Made by a program: the position numbers and the translations under genes | The notes under the pieces: model-generated | Seen by the model: the letters and a program-made list of their open reading frames with translations, nothing else | Databases searched by the model: none | Told to the model about the DNA's origin: nothing | Assembly: GCA_937891665.1 (NCBI GenBank) | Contig: CALAGS010000202.1 | Span: forward strand, 1-64,000 | Direction of reading: 5' to 3' | Length of the DNA stretch: 64,000 nt | Origin: an uncultured Burkholderiales bacterium | GTDB taxonomy: Bacteria; Pseudomonadota; Gammaproteobacteria; Burkholderiales; Burkholderiaceae_C | In this document: piece after piece, positions 32,062 to 42,054 of the stretch | Layout of the letters: the number at the start of each line of letters is the position of its first letter | Numbering within the stretch: the stretch's first letter is position 1

Positions 32062-33345
32062 CTATCCGTTATGCGATGCATCCTTTGTTGTTGCAGGGAT
32101 CCAAACCACCATGAGGTTGGCCAAAACAATGGTGAAAGCCAACAGATAAAAAGCGGCCAACAAGCCAAAGCGATCGGCCACCATGCCGCCCAAAATGGGC
32201 GCAATGGCCTGAGCACCCGACTGCATGCCAAACATCAAACCAATGGCGGTGCCACCCATGTTTTTGGGTGTGGCTTCTAGCATCCACGCCTGCATGATGG
32301 GACGCGCTGCGTACAGAAAGAAGCCCAGCACCGCAATTAAAAAGACAAACCATGGCGAGTTACCTGCCACCGTCATGAGCAACAACACAACACCGCTCAT
32401 GCCGAATGAAGACATCAAGATGGTTTTGCGGCCCATGGTGTCTGAGAGGTGTCCGGCAATGGGCGCAGCAATGAAACCTGTCAGTTGCAATAAGGCCATG
32501 CCTGCGCCAACCCAAAACACGTCGTAGTGCATTTCGTTGGCCAAATACAATGGCAGAAAAGTGAGCAAGGTGCCTTGCGTCATGGATCGAAAGCCTGAAC
32601 TCATGGTGAGCAAAAACAAGCCCGGTGTTTGCATGAGGGTCCGCAAACCCGCCATGTAGCTGCCCATGCTCTGCGACGAGCTTTCGGGTAACGCTGCTGC
32701 GGCGCCTTGAACAGGCGGCGTACTTGGCTCAACTGGTGCTTTCTTAGCCTTCGGCGCAAAGGTCAGCGTACCCATAAAAAACAAAATGAGCATGGCCATG
32801 GCGGCACCTGGCACCACATTCAACACCACAATTTCGCGCCAAGACAAAGTGGTGAGCAAGGCACCCACGGCCAAGGGCGCCAATGCATCGCCCACATTGC
32901 CGCCCATGCCATGCAGTGACAATGCCAAACCCTTGCGCTGAGGAAACATGCGACCCAATAGAGGAATGGCTGTTGGATGCCATAAGTTGTTGCCAATGCC
33001 CACAAAGACCACACACAGCAACAGCATCCAGTACTCGGTGCTAAAGCCCATCATCAAATACGGAAAGCCCACCCAAAAAAGCGAAAGGGCCATCAACTGG
33101 CCCTTCTTTCCCCACACATCCACCAACATGCCGCCAGGCACATTGGACAGCGCACCTGCCGCATATTGACAGGTCATGACAAAGCCTATTTGGCTATAAG
33201 ACAAACCCATCTCGTTGCCGATGATGGGCAGCAGCATGAAGAATGTGGCAGGATACCAATGCGTGAGCGAGTGGCCTAAGGTAATCAAGCCCATGTTGCG
33301 GATGTCCAATTTGGACAATCCGGAACTGGCCACCGCTGTGTTCAT
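32062..33345 (-). CDS. MFS transporter
   Basis: 12-TM pattern, LSDTMGRKTILMSS MFS loop motif; start shares a base with upstream stop. Confidence 0.9.
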   Translation of the reverse strand: MNTAVASSGLSKLDIRNMGLITLGHSLTHWYPATFFMLLPIIGNEMGLSYSQIGFVMTCQYAAGALSNVPGGMLVDVWGKKGQLMALSLFWVGFPYLMMGFSTEYWMLLLCVVFVGIGNNLWHPTAIPLLGRMFPQRKGLALSLHGMGGNVGDALAPLAVGALLTTLSWREIVVLNVVPGAAMAMLILFFMGTLTFAPKAKKAPVEPSTPPVQGAAAALPESSSQSMGSYMAGLRTLMQTPGLFLLTMSSGFRSMTQGTLLTFLPLYLANEMHYDVFWVGAGMALLQLTGFIAAPIAGHLSDTMGRKTILMSSFGMSGVVLLLMTVAGNSPWFVFLIAVLGFFLYAARPIMQAWMLEATPKNMGGTAIGLMFGMQSGAQAIAPILGGMVADRFGLLAAFYLLAFTIVLANLMVVWIPATTKDASHNG

Positions 33346-34433
33346 CACTTACCTCCGCGAATGATGATCTCATCGTAAAGCTTGCGCCATTTGTCGCGGC
33401 CATCCAAACTTTCTTGAGGATCGACCACCAGCATCTTGTAATTGCGAAGCGATGCTGCAATTTTGGTGTTGGCAGGCAAGTAGGCCAAATCGGCATAAGC
33501 CTGTTGACCTTCACCCAACAAATAGTCCATGAACAATGCCGCGGCTGCTGGGTTTTTGGCGTTCTTCATCACACCCACTGCGTTGCCCCGAACCACCGCT
33601 GGCTGAAGCACCAGCCAATCGATGGGTGCGCCTTTTTTCTTCAACTGCTCGGGCATGTAGTTGTAAACCGTGAGGGCTACGGGCACTTCACCCGCTGCCA
33701 CCATGTTGGTTAAATTGGTATGGCCCTTGCGCACTGAAATGCCATTGCTGCTGGCCAAGTCGCGAAAGTATTGAAGGCCTTTGGCTTCACCCATGGACTT
33801 GACCACGGTCACAAACCAATCGATGTTTTCAACTTCAAAGCCCAAACGGCCCTTCCATTTGGGGTCGAGCAGGTCGTCATAGGTCTTGGGCAATTCAGCT
33901 GCTTTCACCGATCCCGTGTTGTAGGCCTGCACCCACATAGAGTAAATGGTGGTGGCGTATTCCTTGTGAGCTGGCACGCTGCCCGGCATGAGTTCCGTGA
34001 AATGAGGGGACGCTACAGCCTGTAACATTTTTTCGCGGTGAAGCACTTCAAGCTCAACCGTGCCAGCATGTACCAAATCGACGTTGTAGCGCTTAGCACG
34101 TGTTTCGTTGATGGTTCGGTTCATGACGCTGTCGCCACTGGCTCGCCAAGTGGTGACCTTCACACCGTATTTTTTTTCAAAAGGATCTATCAGGGGCTTG
34201 AGATCTTTTTCAGCAATGGAGGTGTACAGCGTGATGCCGCCTTCCAATTTGGCCGCAGCGGCCAATTTGCTTGCACGGTCTGGTGCCGTGCTTTTGAGCA
34301 AGGTCAAATCGGTTGCGGTTGCGGTTTGGGCTTGGGCCAAGCTGGCCAAGCTGCCACTCATGCAGAAGCATAAAGCCACTAAACGAGCGAGTCGGCTCAC
34401 TGGGGTGACAGTCAAACGTTTGGAATTCAGCAT
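33345..34433 (-). CDS. Extracellular solute-binding protein, iron(III)-type ABC transporter (paralogue 2)
   Basis: Signal peptide from MLNSKRLTV; GGITLYTSIAEKDLKPLIDPFEKKYGVKVTTWRASGDSV. Confidence 0.87.
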   Translation of the reverse strand: MLNSKRLTVTPVSRLARLVALCFCMSGSLASLAQAQTATATDLTLLKSTAPDRASKLAAAAKLEGGITLYTSIAEKDLKPLIDPFEKKYGVKVTTWRASGDSVMNRTINETRAKRYNVDLVHAGTVELEVLHREKMLQAVASPHFTELMPGSVPAHKEYATTIYSMWVQAYNTGSVKAAELPKTYDDLLDPKWKGRLGFEVENIDWFVTVVKSMGEAKGLQYFRDLASSNGISVRKGHTNLTNMVAAGEVPVALTVYNYMPEQLKKKGAPIDWLVLQPAVVRGNAVGVMKNAKNPAAAALFMDYLLGEGQQAYADLAYLPANTKIAASLRNYKMLVVDPQESLDGRDKWRKLYDEIIIRGGK

Positions 34434-34483
34434 GCTGTGATCCTTTGTTGTAGGCACCTGCGGTGCGATAGATGGGTTGCGCA

Positions 34484-35551
34484 TCAACCTTTGCGGTTGA
34501 AAATATCGTCGTAAATTTTGTTCCACTTTTGACCATCGTCCAAGGTTGTTTTGGGGTTGGCAAAAATCAGGGGCATTTTGTTCAGGGTTGAGGGCACTTT
34601 CGTGCTGGTCGGAATGAAATCCCGCTTGCCTAAAATATGCTGGCCTTCTGACAACTCAAAATCTTGGAACAACAGTGCGGCATGAGGATGTGGCGCATTG
34701 CGTGCCACGCCATTCGCGTTAGGCCGAGCAATGGTGGGGTCTAAAGCAAACCAGTCGATGGGCGCGCCAGAGTTTTTCATCTGCTCAATTTTGTAGTTGT
34801 AAACCGTGAGCGCCAAGGGGACCTCACCGGATGCAACCAAGTTGGACAACAAGGTGTGCCCTTTGCGAACCGACACTGCATTTTTGCGCGCAATTTCCCT
34901 GAACAATGCCAGGCCTTTTTCTTCACCCATTTTCATGACGGTTTCAGCCAACCAGTCACTGTCATCGGCCTCGACTGACAACTTGCCTTTCCATTTCGGA
35001 TCAAGCAGGTCTTGATAGGTTTTAGGCAACTCTTCTTTTTTAATCAGCTTGGTGTTGTATGCACACGTGAAGATATTCAAGCGTGTGGCAATCCACTCTT
35101 TGTGTGAGGGAATGGCTTGGGGAATGAGCTCGTTCAAAAAGGGTGAGTTGCCCGCAATCAATACTTTCTCACGAGACAACACTTCCGTTTCAGGGCTGTT
35201 GGTTTCAAACACATCGACTTCAAATCGATTGGCTTTGGCTTCCAACAAGCCGCGCTGTAAGATTTTTTCTGAACCGCTGCGCCATACTTTGGCCTTAACA
35301 CCGTACTTCGCTTCGAATGCGGAGGTGAGCGCAGCCATATCGTCTAGCGGCATCGAAGTGTAGATGCTGACAACGCCCTCTTTTTTCGCGCCTTCAGCCA
35401 AACGCTTTAGTCGCTCGGCACCCGTCAAAGCGGCCAGCGCTGCAATGTTATTGGCTGGGGCTTGCGCCATGACAGAACCTAAGCTGGCAGCACCTACCGT
35501 GGCTGCGCCTGCTTGAATCATTTGTCGACGTGAAAAAAGAGCATTGTTCAT
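34484..35551 (-). CDS. Extracellular solute-binding protein, iron(III)-type ABC transporter (paralogue 3), Tat-like signal
   Basis: SRRQMIQAGAATVGAASLG leader; GVVSIYTSMPLDDMAALTSAFEAKYGVKAKVWRSGSEKILQR. Confidence 0.87.
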   Translation of the reverse strand: MNNALFSRRQMIQAGAATVGAASLGSVMAQAPANNIAALAALTGAERLKRLAEGAKKEGVVSIYTSMPLDDMAALTSAFEAKYGVKAKVWRSGSEKILQRGLLEAKANRFEVDVFETNSPETEVLSREKVLIAGNSPFLNELIPQAIPSHKEWIATRLNIFTCAYNTKLIKKEELPKTYQDLLDPKWKGKLSVEADDSDWLAETVMKMGEEKGLALFREIARKNAVSVRKGHTLLSNLVASGEVPLALTVYNYKIEQMKNSGAPIDWFALDPTIARPNANGVARNAPHPHAALLFQDFELSEGQHILGKRDFIPTSTKVPSTLNKMPLIFANPKTTLDDGQKWNKIYDDIFNRKG

Positions 35552-35564
35552 TTGAGATCTCCTA

Positions 35565-36680
35565 TTAAGTTTTTGGGGGAAGTGTCGGTAATTCCGCTTC
35601 GTAAGCCTCTTCCATCCGTGGCTTCATGCCATGCTTGGCCAAAGAATCCTCGAATCGAGTGCGAACTGCCTGACTTTCGTCAGCATAATCAATTTGATCG
35701 CCACCCACACGGCGGCTGATCCAAGCCTTAGGCACGCCTTGGGCATTTCGAATGGACACCACCTCGTGTTTAAAAGCAAGGTATCGTGCGGGAGTTTGCC
35801 CCGTATTGAAATGCTGGTGAAACCACATGTTGGGCGGGACAATCATGGCGCCCACTTCCCAATCGTACTGACGGGGCTCTTCGCCTTCGGGCCACATCAA
35901 GCTGTAGCCTTCACCGCTCAAAATAATCACGTGGGCGCCAGGGCCGTGGCAATGGGCCTTTTTGTAGGTCCCTACCGGAAATTGAGAGATATGGCTGTTC
36001 ATGGAACCGCGCGCCATGTTGAAGCGAATGTGGCCGCCGCCGGCACCGCGTTCTTTGGCGCTGATCAATGGCAAATTGACGGCATCGGCCACGAAATTGG
36101 TTTCAAGCAGCAAACCTTTTTGCTCGCCCTTGCCGCTGAAGTAGTCTGGCTCGCCATTGAAGCGGTTGGCAAAGTCGTGTTGCGTGTTGAACACAAAGTT
36201 CAAATCTTCGTACAAGTTAATGACAGGTGGGCCATTGGTCACAGCCACAAAGCGCGCAGCATCTTTGCCTGAGCCATTAAAGTGCTGGTGCATGCAGTTC
36301 AAAGGAATGGCAAACAAGGCGCCCGCTTGCCACTCAAATGTGATGCGATGGCCTTCGTCATTCCAGACTGTGGTGGAACCGCGGCCAGACAACACATAAA
36401 TCATCTCTTCAAAAATCTGACGCTGCGGCTCAAGCTGCTTGCCTGGTGCAATCTCGCACACATAGCAATCGTTAGACGTGCGTGAGGCTTCGTGGTTGAT
36501 GTAAACGCCTTTGCCGCCACGGCGCGCCCAAGGTTTCAAATCAACCGTGTTCAAGCTGCGAATGTAATGGGCACTGATGATGTCCAAACCTTCGTTCTTG
36601 ACCCAGCGTGTGTAGGGTGTTTCTTTTTCGGTCGCGAATTTGGAAGCTAGGTCTTCCGATACGAGTGCGTCTTTTGCCAT
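35565..36680 (-). CDS. Bicupin domain protein (paralogue B)
   Basis: Cupin modules GKQLEPQRQIFEEMIYVLSGRG and GTYKKAHCHGPGAHVIILSGEG; two HQHFN motifs. Confidence 0.85.
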   Translation of the reverse strand: MAKDALVSEDLASKFATEKETPYTRWVKNEGLDIISAHYIRSLNTVDLKPWARRGGKGVYINHEASRTSNDCYVCEIAPGKQLEPQRQIFEEMIYVLSGRGSTTVWNDEGHRITFEWQAGALFAIPLNCMHQHFNGSGKDAARFVAVTNGPPVINLYEDLNFVFNTQHDFANRFNGEPDYFSGKGEQKGLLLETNFVADAVNLPLISAKERGAGGGHIRFNMARGSMNSHISQFPVGTYKKAHCHGPGAHVIILSGEGYSLMWPEGEEPRQYDWEVGAMIVPPNMWFHQHFNTGQTPARYLAFKHEVVSIRNAQGVPKAWISRRVGGDQIDYADESQAVRTRFEDSLAKHGMKPRMEEAYEAELPTLPPKT

Positions 36681-36741
36681 GTGCTGCTCTGTTTTATTTG
36701 TAATGAGTCAATGTGGGCGCATCAAGCGCCCACTGGTTTAT

Positions 36742-37338
36742 TTACTTGCGCAAATATTTCATAATTGCTTCGCCGTCCAACTTGATCGAAGGATCAAACT
36801 CAGGCGCATTCTCAATTTGCTCCAAATCATTCAAGCCGCAATATTTGAAAATGCGATTGATGGAAGAGATCAGGCGCACTGGGCGATCTGGATCGGCATT
36901 AAAGTGTTGGTGAATGGTGTTTGGTGGAATGTAGATCACGTCACCGGCTTCCCACTCATAACGTTTGATTTCGTCTTGTGGCTTCCAATGGTAAGTGTCG
37001 GTAATTTCCACGTCGCAGTCTTGGTGTAAATCGTAACCACGGCCTTCGAGCACATACACACACTCTTCAGCCAAGTGACGGTGCTTACCAGACTTGCTAC
37101 CGGGTGGAATGATTTGCATGTAGGCATCGACCGTTTCGATGCGCGTGTTCATGGATTCGTTCAGCAAGTGCTTGAGCAAACCTTGACGCGCCATTTCCCA
37201 TGGCATGTCGTCTGGGCGCACGACTTTGTGACGCTTTGAATTGCGAGCGGGCATTTGCTCTGCATCGTCCAAAAGACCTTGGTAATACTTGCCTTGTTGG
37301 TTGCCTTGCAACCATGATTTTGATTCGTCCCAAGCCAT
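36742..37338 (-). CDS. Cupin domain protein (C)
   Basis: PPGSKSGKHRHLAEECVYVLEGRG and PPNTIHQHFNADPDRPVRLI; start at MAWDESKSW. Confidence 0.86.
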   Translation of the reverse strand: MAWDESKSWLQGNQQGKYYQGLLDDAEQMPARNSKRHKVVRPDDMPWEMARQGLLKHLLNESMNTRIETVDAYMQIIPPGSKSGKHRHLAEECVYVLEGRGYDLHQDCDVEITDTYHWKPQDEIKRYEWEAGDVIYIPPNTIHQHFNADPDRPVRLISSINRIFKYCGLNDLEQIENAPEFDPSIKLDGEAIMKYLRK

Positions 37339-37339
37339 C

Positions 37340-37942
37340 TCAGTAGCCTCCCTTTGGATGGTTAAAGTCTTCTTCGTCGTTGCGGGCCACAAAGCCTTCA
37401 CCGCCTGGAGCGGGCTCGCTTGGGCGGGGTTCCACTTGGTGTTGGAACAACATGTTCATGAACATGTACATCGGTTTGGTTTTGATGACCAACGCACGCG
37501 CAGGGCGTTCGCTGCTGGCATTAAAGTGTTGGTGCACACAGTTGTTGTGAACCACAGCAATGTCGCCAGCTTTCCAGTCGTAGCGAATGCCATCGTGAAT
37601 TTCGTAGCCGGTGCCATCCAAAATATAGAACGCAGCCTCGTTCACGTGACCGTGCTTTTGTGAATTGCCACCAGGGCCGTATTCTTCCAAGTGCATGTGG
37701 AAAGTTTGAGTGATGCCATCTTTGGGCTCCACATAGTGGCGGCTAAAAGCTTGGGGGCCATCGTTGAATTTGATGTCCTTGCCTTTGCGTACGCGCGGCA
37801 TGGCGCGCAGGCGCTTCAATTCATCGCCTAAGTTGTAGGGGCCAGCAATGGCGCGAACAAAGGTTCGATCTTTTTTACTGTGGTAGTGCGACTCATTGGG
37901 AACGAATTCCGTAGAGGGCGCTTTTTTGTCATCAGCACTCAT
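37340..37942 (-). CDS. Cupin domain protein (D)
   Basis: YGPGGNSQKHGHVNEAAFYILDGTG and NNCVHQHFNASSERPARAL. Confidence 0.86.
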   Translation of the reverse strand: MSADDKKAPSTEFVPNESHYHSKKDRTFVRAIAGPYNLGDELKRLRAMPRVRKGKDIKFNDGPQAFSRHYVEPKDGITQTFHMHLEEYGPGGNSQKHGHVNEAAFYILDGTGYEIHDGIRYDWKAGDIAVVHNNCVHQHFNASSERPARALVIKTKPMYMFMNMLFQHQVEPRPSEPAPGGEGFVARNDEEDFNHPKGGY

Positions 37943-37965
37943 GGTTTTCCTTTTGGATTTAAATA

Positions 37966-39075
37966 TTAATTTTCTTGTTTGAGAACGATGCAGTCGGAAG
38001 GATCTAACACGATGTGAATAGGCGCTCCAACGGGTGTTTTTTGACTTGGGTGAACGCGGGCTAACATGACCTTCTCATTCACTTGCACTTGAAAATCAAG
38101 CACATCACCTAAGAAGATTTTGGCAAACACAGTGCCTAAATAATGGTTGGTGTGACTGACGGGCGGCGTTGAATCGCTGAGGTGTACGTCTTCTGGGCGA
38201 ATACACACTTGCACTTCTTCTCCCACACGAAAATCATGGATCATGGGTACTTGAATCGTGCCAATTTCTGAGTCAACCACCATGGAGTGGGCTGCTGCAT
38301 CCACTGACCTGACGGTTGCCTTGATGAAATTGATGGTGCCCACAAAGTCAGCGACGAATTCGGTGTTGGGCGTTTCGTAAATTTGACGCGGTGTGCCAAT
38401 TTGCATGATGCGGCCATTGCGCATCACCGCAATTTCATGCGACAAGGCCAGCGCTTCTGACTGATCATGCGTGACATAAATGGTCGTGATACCCAACTCG
38501 CGTTGAATTTTCTTCAACTCAAAGCGCATCTTTTCACGCAGTTTGGCGTCTAGGTTGGACAAGGGCTCGTCAAGCAACAACAGCTTGGGCTCCATGACCA
38601 AGGCGCGCGCCAATGCCAAACGCTGTTGCTGTCCACCTGAAAGTCTTGTGGCATCGCGGTCTGCATATTGCGCCAACTCGACAGATTCCAACACTCGCAT
38701 GACTTTGGTTTCGATGTCTTTGCGAGAGTATTTTTTTTGCCCCACTTCCAATGGAAAGCTGGCATTTTGAAAGACCGTCATGTGGGGCCAAATGGCGTAG
38801 GACTGAAAGACCATGCCAAATCCACGTTTGTTAGGCGGGATAAATACTTTCTGCGCTGAGTTGTAGACGGCAGTGCCACTGACAGTGATCACACCTTCGG
38901 TGGGTTTTTCCAAGCCTGCGATAGATCGCAAGGTGGTCGTTTTGCCACATCCGCTAGGACCCAGCAAAGTAAAAAGCTGCCCCTCGGGCACTTCAAAGCT
39001 CACATCTTGTGCGGCCTTGACGACGACACCTTTGTCACTGACATATTCCGTATGCAATCCACTGACATTTAGCAC
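37966..39075 (-). CDS. ABC transporter ATP-binding protein (FbpC/PotA-like)
   Basis: LLGPSGCGKTTTLRSIAGLEKP, LSGGQQQRLALARAL, LLLDEPLSNLDAKLREKM; C-terminal TOBE-like region. Confidence 0.94.
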   Translation of the reverse strand: MLNVSGLHTEYVSDKGVVVKAAQDVSFEVPEGQLFTLLGPSGCGKTTTLRSIAGLEKPTEGVITVSGTAVYNSAQKVFIPPNKRGFGMVFQSYAIWPHMTVFQNASFPLEVGQKKYSRKDIETKVMRVLESVELAQYADRDATRLSGGQQQRLALARALVMEPKLLLLDEPLSNLDAKLREKMRFELKKIQRELGITTIYVTHDQSEALALSHEIAVMRNGRIMQIGTPRQIYETPNTEFVADFVGTINFIKATVRSVDAAAHSMVVDSEIGTIQVPMIHDFRVGEEVQVCIRPEDVHLSDSTPPVSHTNHYLGTVFAKIFLGDVLDFQVQVNEKVMLARVHPSQKTPVGAPIHIVLDPSDCIVLKQEN

Positions 39076-39139
39076 TTTATTTCCTTGTTTTAAATGAAGT
39101 CAGGCTAGGCCGCGATGGCCTTGCCCACCTGCAACTTTT

Positions 39140-40873
39140 TTAGCTGTCTTTGACACCAAAGCGTTTACCAGCCATCTGAGCGATGCCGACCAAGACCAGC
39201 AAAAGCAAAATGAAGAGCACGCTCAAAGCAGACAACTCAACGTACTGACCGTTTTCCCACAATTCCCAAATCACAATGGAGATCACTTCATTGCCAGGGC
39301 TGTACAAAAGAATGGAGGTTGACAGTTCGCGAATTGAAACGATCATCACGTAGATCCAACCCGCCACCAAGCCCGGCTTGAGCAATGGCAAGATAATTCG
39401 GCGGAAGACAGTGAACCAACTGCCCCCACTCATGCCACCCGACTCTTCTAAGTCTTTGTGAATTTGCAACATGGACGTGGTGCTGTAGCGCAAACCATAA
39501 GGCAAGAAGCGCGTGACATAGGCCAACAAAATGATCCAGAAGGTGCCATAAATACCAATGTCAAACGTGAGATAGAAAATCATAATTGACACGCCAAGCA
39601 CCAAGCCAGGAAACACCATGGGCAATGAAGCCAAGTTGTCCAACAACCAGCGGCCGCGAATTTTTGTCTTCACCACAATCCAACACACAACGGCCGCTAA
39701 CAACATCACGGCCGTCGCTGTTGCGAACGACATCCACAAACTGTTTAAGACTGCGTTGCGAATGGATTCGGATCCCAAAATATAGCGGTACCCGTCCAAG
39801 GTGATGCGTGACAAAGCTTCGATGGAAGGTGGTGCATAGAATTTTTGCAACGACGACCACAAAAGCACTAAAAAGGGCAGAACCACAATGAACAAAAAGT
39901 AAACAATGAAGATGGCCATTGTGAAGTAGCGCCATACCCCCAAATCGATGGTGCGAGGGCGGAAACCTTTGCCCGTCACGGTGGCATATTTGCTGCCAGT
40001 CGATGAGATGCGAGACTGCACATAAATGCCACCTGTGGTGAGCAGCAACAAAATAACTGAATAACTGGCCGCCAATCCAATTTGGCTTGGATACTGGTGA
40101 ATGGCTTGGTAAATGGCAGAGGTGAAAACTTGGATGCCTGCGGGCAAGCCTAAAAGTGCAGGCACCTCAAAGGAGGCGATGGTGTTGACAAACAAAGTCA
40201 GTACTGTGGCCATGATGGCGGGGTAGGCCAACTTCAAGGTAATGCGGCGCAATGTATTCATGATGCTGGAGCCGCTCATGACAGCCGACTCTTCAAGCGA
40301 GGGGTCCATTGCCTTGAATGCCGATGACATGAGCAAGAACGCCATTGGCGAGCAATGCAGTGCGTCGACCCAAATCATGCCCCACATGGAGTAGATGTTG
40401 AAAGGCGGTGAGTCAAGGCCAAAAATGGCCATCGCCCAAGTGTTCAACAAACCAATTTTGGGGCTGGCCAACATGATCCAGGAGATGGTGAACAAAATGC
40501 CTGGAATGATGAGTGGCACGATGGACAAGGCAAAAAACAAGCGCCGCAAAGGTGTATTGGTTCGCTCGTTCATCCAAGCCAATGCCGTACCAATGACAAA
40601 CGCCAACAACGAAGTGCCCAACGCGAATTGCACTGAGTTCCAAAAAATGGCCACTGTTTCTGGGTTGGTATACGCCGTGACGTAATTACCCAATGTGAAA
40701 ACCGAAGGCGATGAAGCTGTCTCTGGCGTGTGGAAACTCTGCCAAATCATGAAACAGAATGGGACCAATGCAAGAATGGCCACCACCACCAGGCTGATAC
40801 CGATGACCACCCACTTGGCGTCAAATGCTGCACCAAACTTTGGGCTTGCAGTTTCTGCGACTGAACTTTGCAC
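39140..40873 (-). CDS. Fused dual-domain iron-type ABC transporter permease (FbpB-like)
   Basis: Two permease modules with EAA loops (LEESAVMSGSSIMNTLRRITLKLAYPAI; LEESGGMSGGSWFTVFRRIILPLLKPGL). Confidence 0.92.
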   Translation of the reverse strand: MQSSVAETASPKFGAAFDAKWVVIGISLVVVAILALVPFCFMIWQSFHTPETASSPSVFTLGNYVTAYTNPETVAIFWNSVQFALGTSLLAFVIGTALAWMNERTNTPLRRLFFALSIVPLIIPGILFTISWIMLASPKIGLLNTWAMAIFGLDSPPFNIYSMWGMIWVDALHCSPMAFLLMSSAFKAMDPSLEESAVMSGSSIMNTLRRITLKLAYPAIMATVLTLFVNTIASFEVPALLGLPAGIQVFTSAIYQAIHQYPSQIGLAASYSVILLLLTTGGIYVQSRISSTGSKYATVTGKGFRPRTIDLGVWRYFTMAIFIVYFLFIVVLPFLVLLWSSLQKFYAPPSIEALSRITLDGYRYILGSESIRNAVLNSLWMSFATATAVMLLAAVVCWIVVKTKIRGRWLLDNLASLPMVFPGLVLGVSIMIFYLTFDIGIYGTFWIILLAYVTRFLPYGLRYSTTSMLQIHKDLEESGGMSGGSWFTVFRRIILPLLKPGLVAGWIYVMIVSIRELSTSILLYSPGNEVISIVIWELWENGQYVELSALSVLFILLLLVLVGIAQMAGKRFGVKDS

Positions 40874-40920
40874 GAATTAATTCTCCAGAATTATTCTGAT
40901 GAAATCAGAACCACTTACTC

Positions 40921-40957
40921 GTTCTTTTATGCGGAACTACAGTCCATATAAAGGCAC
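40921..40957. promoter_or_regulatory. Composite operator site D
   Basis: GTTCttttatgcgGAAC-tac-AGTCcatataaagGCAC; 48 bp upstream of permease start; another GAAC lies at 40908. Confidence 0.65.
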
Positions 40958-41094
40958 AACGGGTATTAGGCGGGAATCAAACAAATGTGTCAAGGGACGG
41001 CCGGACGGGTTTACCCTAGCGGGAGTTTTCCTCTCATGGGCCTCAAAAGTAAATCTTGTCGGCCTCTTTTTGAGAGCCGTTAATTAGGGACATC

Positions 41095-41131
41095 ATTCTT
41101 TTATAAGGAACGATGTTCTTTTAAGCGGGAA
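41095..41131. promoter_or_regulatory. Composite operator site C
   Basis: ATTCttttataagGAAC-gat-GTTCttttaagcgGGAA; upstream of the IclR gene. Confidence 0.65.
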
Positions 41132-41267
41132 ATAGATATGATGTCACACAAAGGCTTGTAGCACCCAAAATCTTTCGTCCTTCAAAAGCTGATGACCTCA
41201 CCCTCATGGCTTAGACAGGGCGTTCATTACAACCCCAGAAGCCTTCGAATGGAAATGTCAGAATCTC

Positions 41268-42050
41268 ATGACCACTGAATCTTCTTCGTCCAAAAGCTCA
41301 CGCTTGTCATCCGTCGCAGCAGCTGTTCGCGTCCTGAAATGCTTCTCTGAAGTTGAGCCTGAAATTGGCATCAGCAGTTTGGCCAAACGTTTGTCTTTGG
41401 CCAAGAGCACGGTCCACCGCTTGGCCGTCACGCTCACCAGTGAAGGCCTTTTAGAACAAAGCCCCGAAACTGGCCGATACCGATTGGGTATCAATTTGTT
41501 CGTGATGGGGGCTTTGGTTCGCCGTCGTTTGGATGTGTCCAACATGGCGCAACCCTTTCTGAATGTGCTTCGCGAACAGACCGGCGAAACCATTCACTTG
41601 GCCGTGATGAACGAAACCAATATTTTGTACCTCTACAACCTCGAAAGCCGCCAAGCCATTCGCATGAAAAGCTACATCGGCACCATCAAGCCTGCGTTTT
41701 GCACCTGCGAAGGCCGTGCCATTGTGTCTTTTGGTGGCCCCGAATTGATCAACAAAGTTCTTAACGCGCCCCTCATAGCGCGCACACCTGGCACCCAAAC
41801 AGACCCCGCGCAACTCATGAAAATGTTTGCCGAAATTCGGACGCATGGTTACGCCATTGATGACGAGGAGTCTGAGCAAGGCATGCGCGGCATCAGTGCG
41901 CCGCTGCGAGACATCACGGGACAAGTGGTCGCAGCCATTGGGATTGGCGGCCCAAGCCAGCGTTTGACACTTAAAAAGTTACGCGGTTTGGCGCCTGTTT
42001 TGCTTAGTACCGCCGAGGCCATTTCATCTCAATTGGGCTATCGCGCCTAA
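41268..42050 (+). CDS. IclR family transcriptional regulator
   Basis: N-terminal wHTH (AAVRVLKCFSEVEPEIGISSLAKRLSLAKSTVHRLAVTLTSEGLLEQ) and IclR effector domain. Confidence 0.94.
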   Translation: MTTESSSSKSSRLSSVAAAVRVLKCFSEVEPEIGISSLAKRLSLAKSTVHRLAVTLTSEGLLEQSPETGRYRLGINLFVMGALVRRRLDVSNMAQPFLNVLREQTGETIHLAVMNETNILYLYNLESRQAIRMKSYIGTIKPAFCTCEGRAIVSFGGPELINKVLNAPLIARTPGTQTDPAQLMKMFAEIRTHGYAIDDEESEQGMRGISAPLRDITGQVVAAIGIGGPSQRLTLKKLRGLAPVLLSTAEAISSQLGYRA

Positions 42051-42054
42051 ATAT

